In this document: piece by piece, positions 63,084-64,000 of the stretch
How the letters are laid out: each line of letters opens with the position of its first letter
Numbering within the stretch: position 1 is the stretch's first letter
From: Mesorhizobium huakuii
GTDB taxonomy: Bacteria; Pseudomonadota; Alphaproteobacteria; Rhizobiales; Rhizobiaceae
DNA length: 64,000 nucleotides
Direction: 5' to 3'
Assembly (NCBI RefSeq): GCF_030160235.1
Contig: NZ_BSNY01000051.1
Coordinates: 1-64,000, forward strand
The notes under the pieces: model-generated
The model's database searches: none
What the model was told of the DNA's origin: nothing
The model's input: the letters and a program-made list of their open reading frames with translations, nothing else
Translations under genes and position numbers: made by a program

Positions 63084-63740
63084 ATGAAATTTTTTGTCGA
63101 CACCGCCGACATCAAGGATATCCGTGAGCTGAATGATCTGGGGCTGCTCGACGGCGTCACCACGAATCCGTCGCTGATTCTCAAATCCGGCGGCAAGATC
63201 GCCGACGTCACCAAGCAGATCTGCGATATCGTCGCCGGCCCGGTCTCGGCCGAAGTCGTGGCGACCGAATACAAGGACATGATGGCGGAGGCCGAGGTGC
63301 TGGCCAAGATCGCCCCCAATGTCTGCATCAAGGTGCCGCTGACGCTGGACGGCCTGAAGGCCTGCAAGACGATCCGCACCCAGATGAACCGCATGGTCAA
63401 CGTCACGCTGTGCTTCTCGGCCAACCAGGCGCTGCTCGCCGCCAAGGCCGGCGCCTCGTTCATCTCGCCCTTCGTCGGCCGCATCGACGACACCGGCTCG
63501 GACGGCATGGAGCTGATCCAGGAGATCCGCCAGATCTACGACAATTACGATTTCCAGACCGAGATCCTGACCGCTTCGGTGCGCACGGTGAACCACGTCA
63601 AGCAGGCCGCCCTGATCGGCGCCGACGTCATCACCGCGCCGCCGGCGACGCTGAAGGCGCTGGTCAAGCACCCGCTGACCGACAAGGGCCTGGAACAGTT
63701 CCTTGCCGACTGGGCCAAGACCGGCCAGAAGATCGGCTGA
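63084..63740 (+). CDS. tal: Transaldolase (FSA/TalC-like small form)
   Basis: A 218-residue TIM-barrel enzyme of the pentose phosphate pathway, class of short transaldolases. [34 protein letters not shown], the Schiff-base Lys83 in [12 protein letters not shown] and [20 protein letters not shown] are diagnostic. Fructose-6-phosphate aldolase activity is the alternative for this subfamily. The ATG at 63084 has AGGAG upstream; the longer frame is not supported. It ends in a strong terminator. Confidence 0.95.
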   Translation: MKFFVDTADIKDIRELNDLGLLDGVTTNPSLILKSGGKIADVTKQICDIVAGPVSAEVVATEYKDMMAEAEVLAKIAPNVCIKVPLTLDGLKACKTIRTQMNRMVNVTLCFSANQALLAAKAGASFISPFVGRIDDTGSDGMELIQEIRQIYDNYDFQTEILTASVRTVNHVKQAALIGADVITAPPATLKALVKHPLTDKGLEQFLADWAKTGQKIG

Positions 63741-63756
63741 GATCTTTCTGCTTCAA

Positions 63757-63788
63757 AGAAAAAAGGCCGGGCAACCGGCCTTTTTTCT
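63757..63788 (+). terminator. Rho-independent terminator between transaldolase and ftsK
   Basis: AAAAGGCCGG and CCGGCCTTTT form a perfect stem with a GCAA loop and T-runs on both strands, so it can end both converging genes. Confidence 0.93.
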
Positions 63789-63825
63789 TATTCCGAAGAA
63801 GCCCGATCGCCGAAAGCGCCGCCGA

Positions 63826-64000
63826 TCATTCCGCGCTGTCATCGTCAGGCGCGGCTGCCTGCGGGCGCCGGCCCATGATGATCTCGCGCTTGCCGACATG
63901 GTTGGGCGCGCCGACCAGGCCTTCCTTCTCCATGCGCTCGACCAGGGAAGCGGCGCGGTTGTAGCCGATGCCGAGCCGGCGTTGGATGTAGGACGTCGAA
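63826..64000 (-). CDS. ftsK: DNA translocase FtsK, C-terminal end (partial)
   Basis: The last 58 codons run off the window edge. The sequence [20 protein letters not shown], then [20 protein letters not shown], is the FtsK gamma domain, a winged helix that recognises KOPS sites to orient chromosome translocation at the septum. A short Ala/Asp-rich end follows and the stop is TGA. The motor and membrane parts lie outside the window. Confidence 0.9.
   Translation of the reverse strand, partial: STSYIQRRLGIGYNRAASLVERMEKEGLVGAPNHVGKREIIMGRRPQAAAPDDDSAE

Overview
The window is GC-rich, densely coding chromosomal DNA from an alphaproteobacterium of the order Rhizobiales, most likely a Mesorhizobium or close relative (inferred). 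Supporting traits are a GapR/DUF2312 protein, a DUF6867 gene inside a liv operon, ribosomal protein L21 with a C-terminal helix-hairpin-helix extension, an Ala/Lys/Pro-rich N-terminal extension on AtpD, the gene order rplU-rpmA-GNAT-GNAT-obgE-proBA-nadD-rsfS-rlmH-envC-ctpA, and several palindromic intergenic elements of the kind scattered through rhizobial genomes. I see no insertion sequence, integrase, prophage or CRISPR array.

Layout. 0.3-4.2 kb: gapR and pyruvate carboxylase. 4.5-10.5 kb: a complete branched-chain amino acid ABC importer (livHMGF, a DUF6867 membrane protein and a periplasmic binding protein). 10.9-14.9 kb: a hydroxyproline catabolic operon (epimerase, FAD dehydrogenase, DapA-family deaminase) divergent from its likely GntR regulator, with two operator-like palindromes between. 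14.9-15.8 kb: two paralogous small secreted proteins, one apparently frameshifted in its signal peptide, with a 13-codon ORF between them. 16-18.6 kb: mmsA and a divergent LysR regulator. 18.6-22 kb: a secreted hypothetical protein and an overlapping pair of lipoproteins carrying phospholipase A2-like and phospholipase D-like domains. 22-25.8 kb: dadA, two Rnk/GreA-C-like genes and alr. 25.8-31.7 kb: rppH, a divergent polysaccharide deacetylase, ctpA, envC, rlmH and rsfS. 31.8-34 kb: an MscS channel and an MFS transporter. 34-41.5 kb: nadD, proA, proB, obgE, an EEP-family hydrolase, two GNAT acetyltransferases, rpmA and rplU. 42 kb: tRNA-Ser(CGA), followed by a surface-polysaccharide patch (hexapeptide transferase, glycosyltransferase, recQ and a beta-propeller/sulfotransferase fusion). 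48-49.5 kb: a coniferyl-aldehyde-type dehydrogenase. 49.6-53.9 kb: hexuronate catabolism (cupin, KduD-like SDR, uxaC, uxuB). 54-59.3 kb: the F1 ATP synthase operon atpHAGD-orf81-atpC. 59.5-64 kb: a small membrane protein, an Asp/Glu racemase, priA, transaldolase and the 3' end of ftsK.

Most genes are housekeeping or nutrient-scavenging. The least ordinary items are the 81-residue gene coupled between atpD and atpC, the phospholipase-like lipoprotein pair, the propeller/sulfotransferase fusion overlapping recQ, and the damaged small-secreted-protein locus. All functions are read from motifs in the translated sequence and known gene order; no search was run. Several start codons were moved from the longest open frame to the site with a Shine-Dalgarno match.
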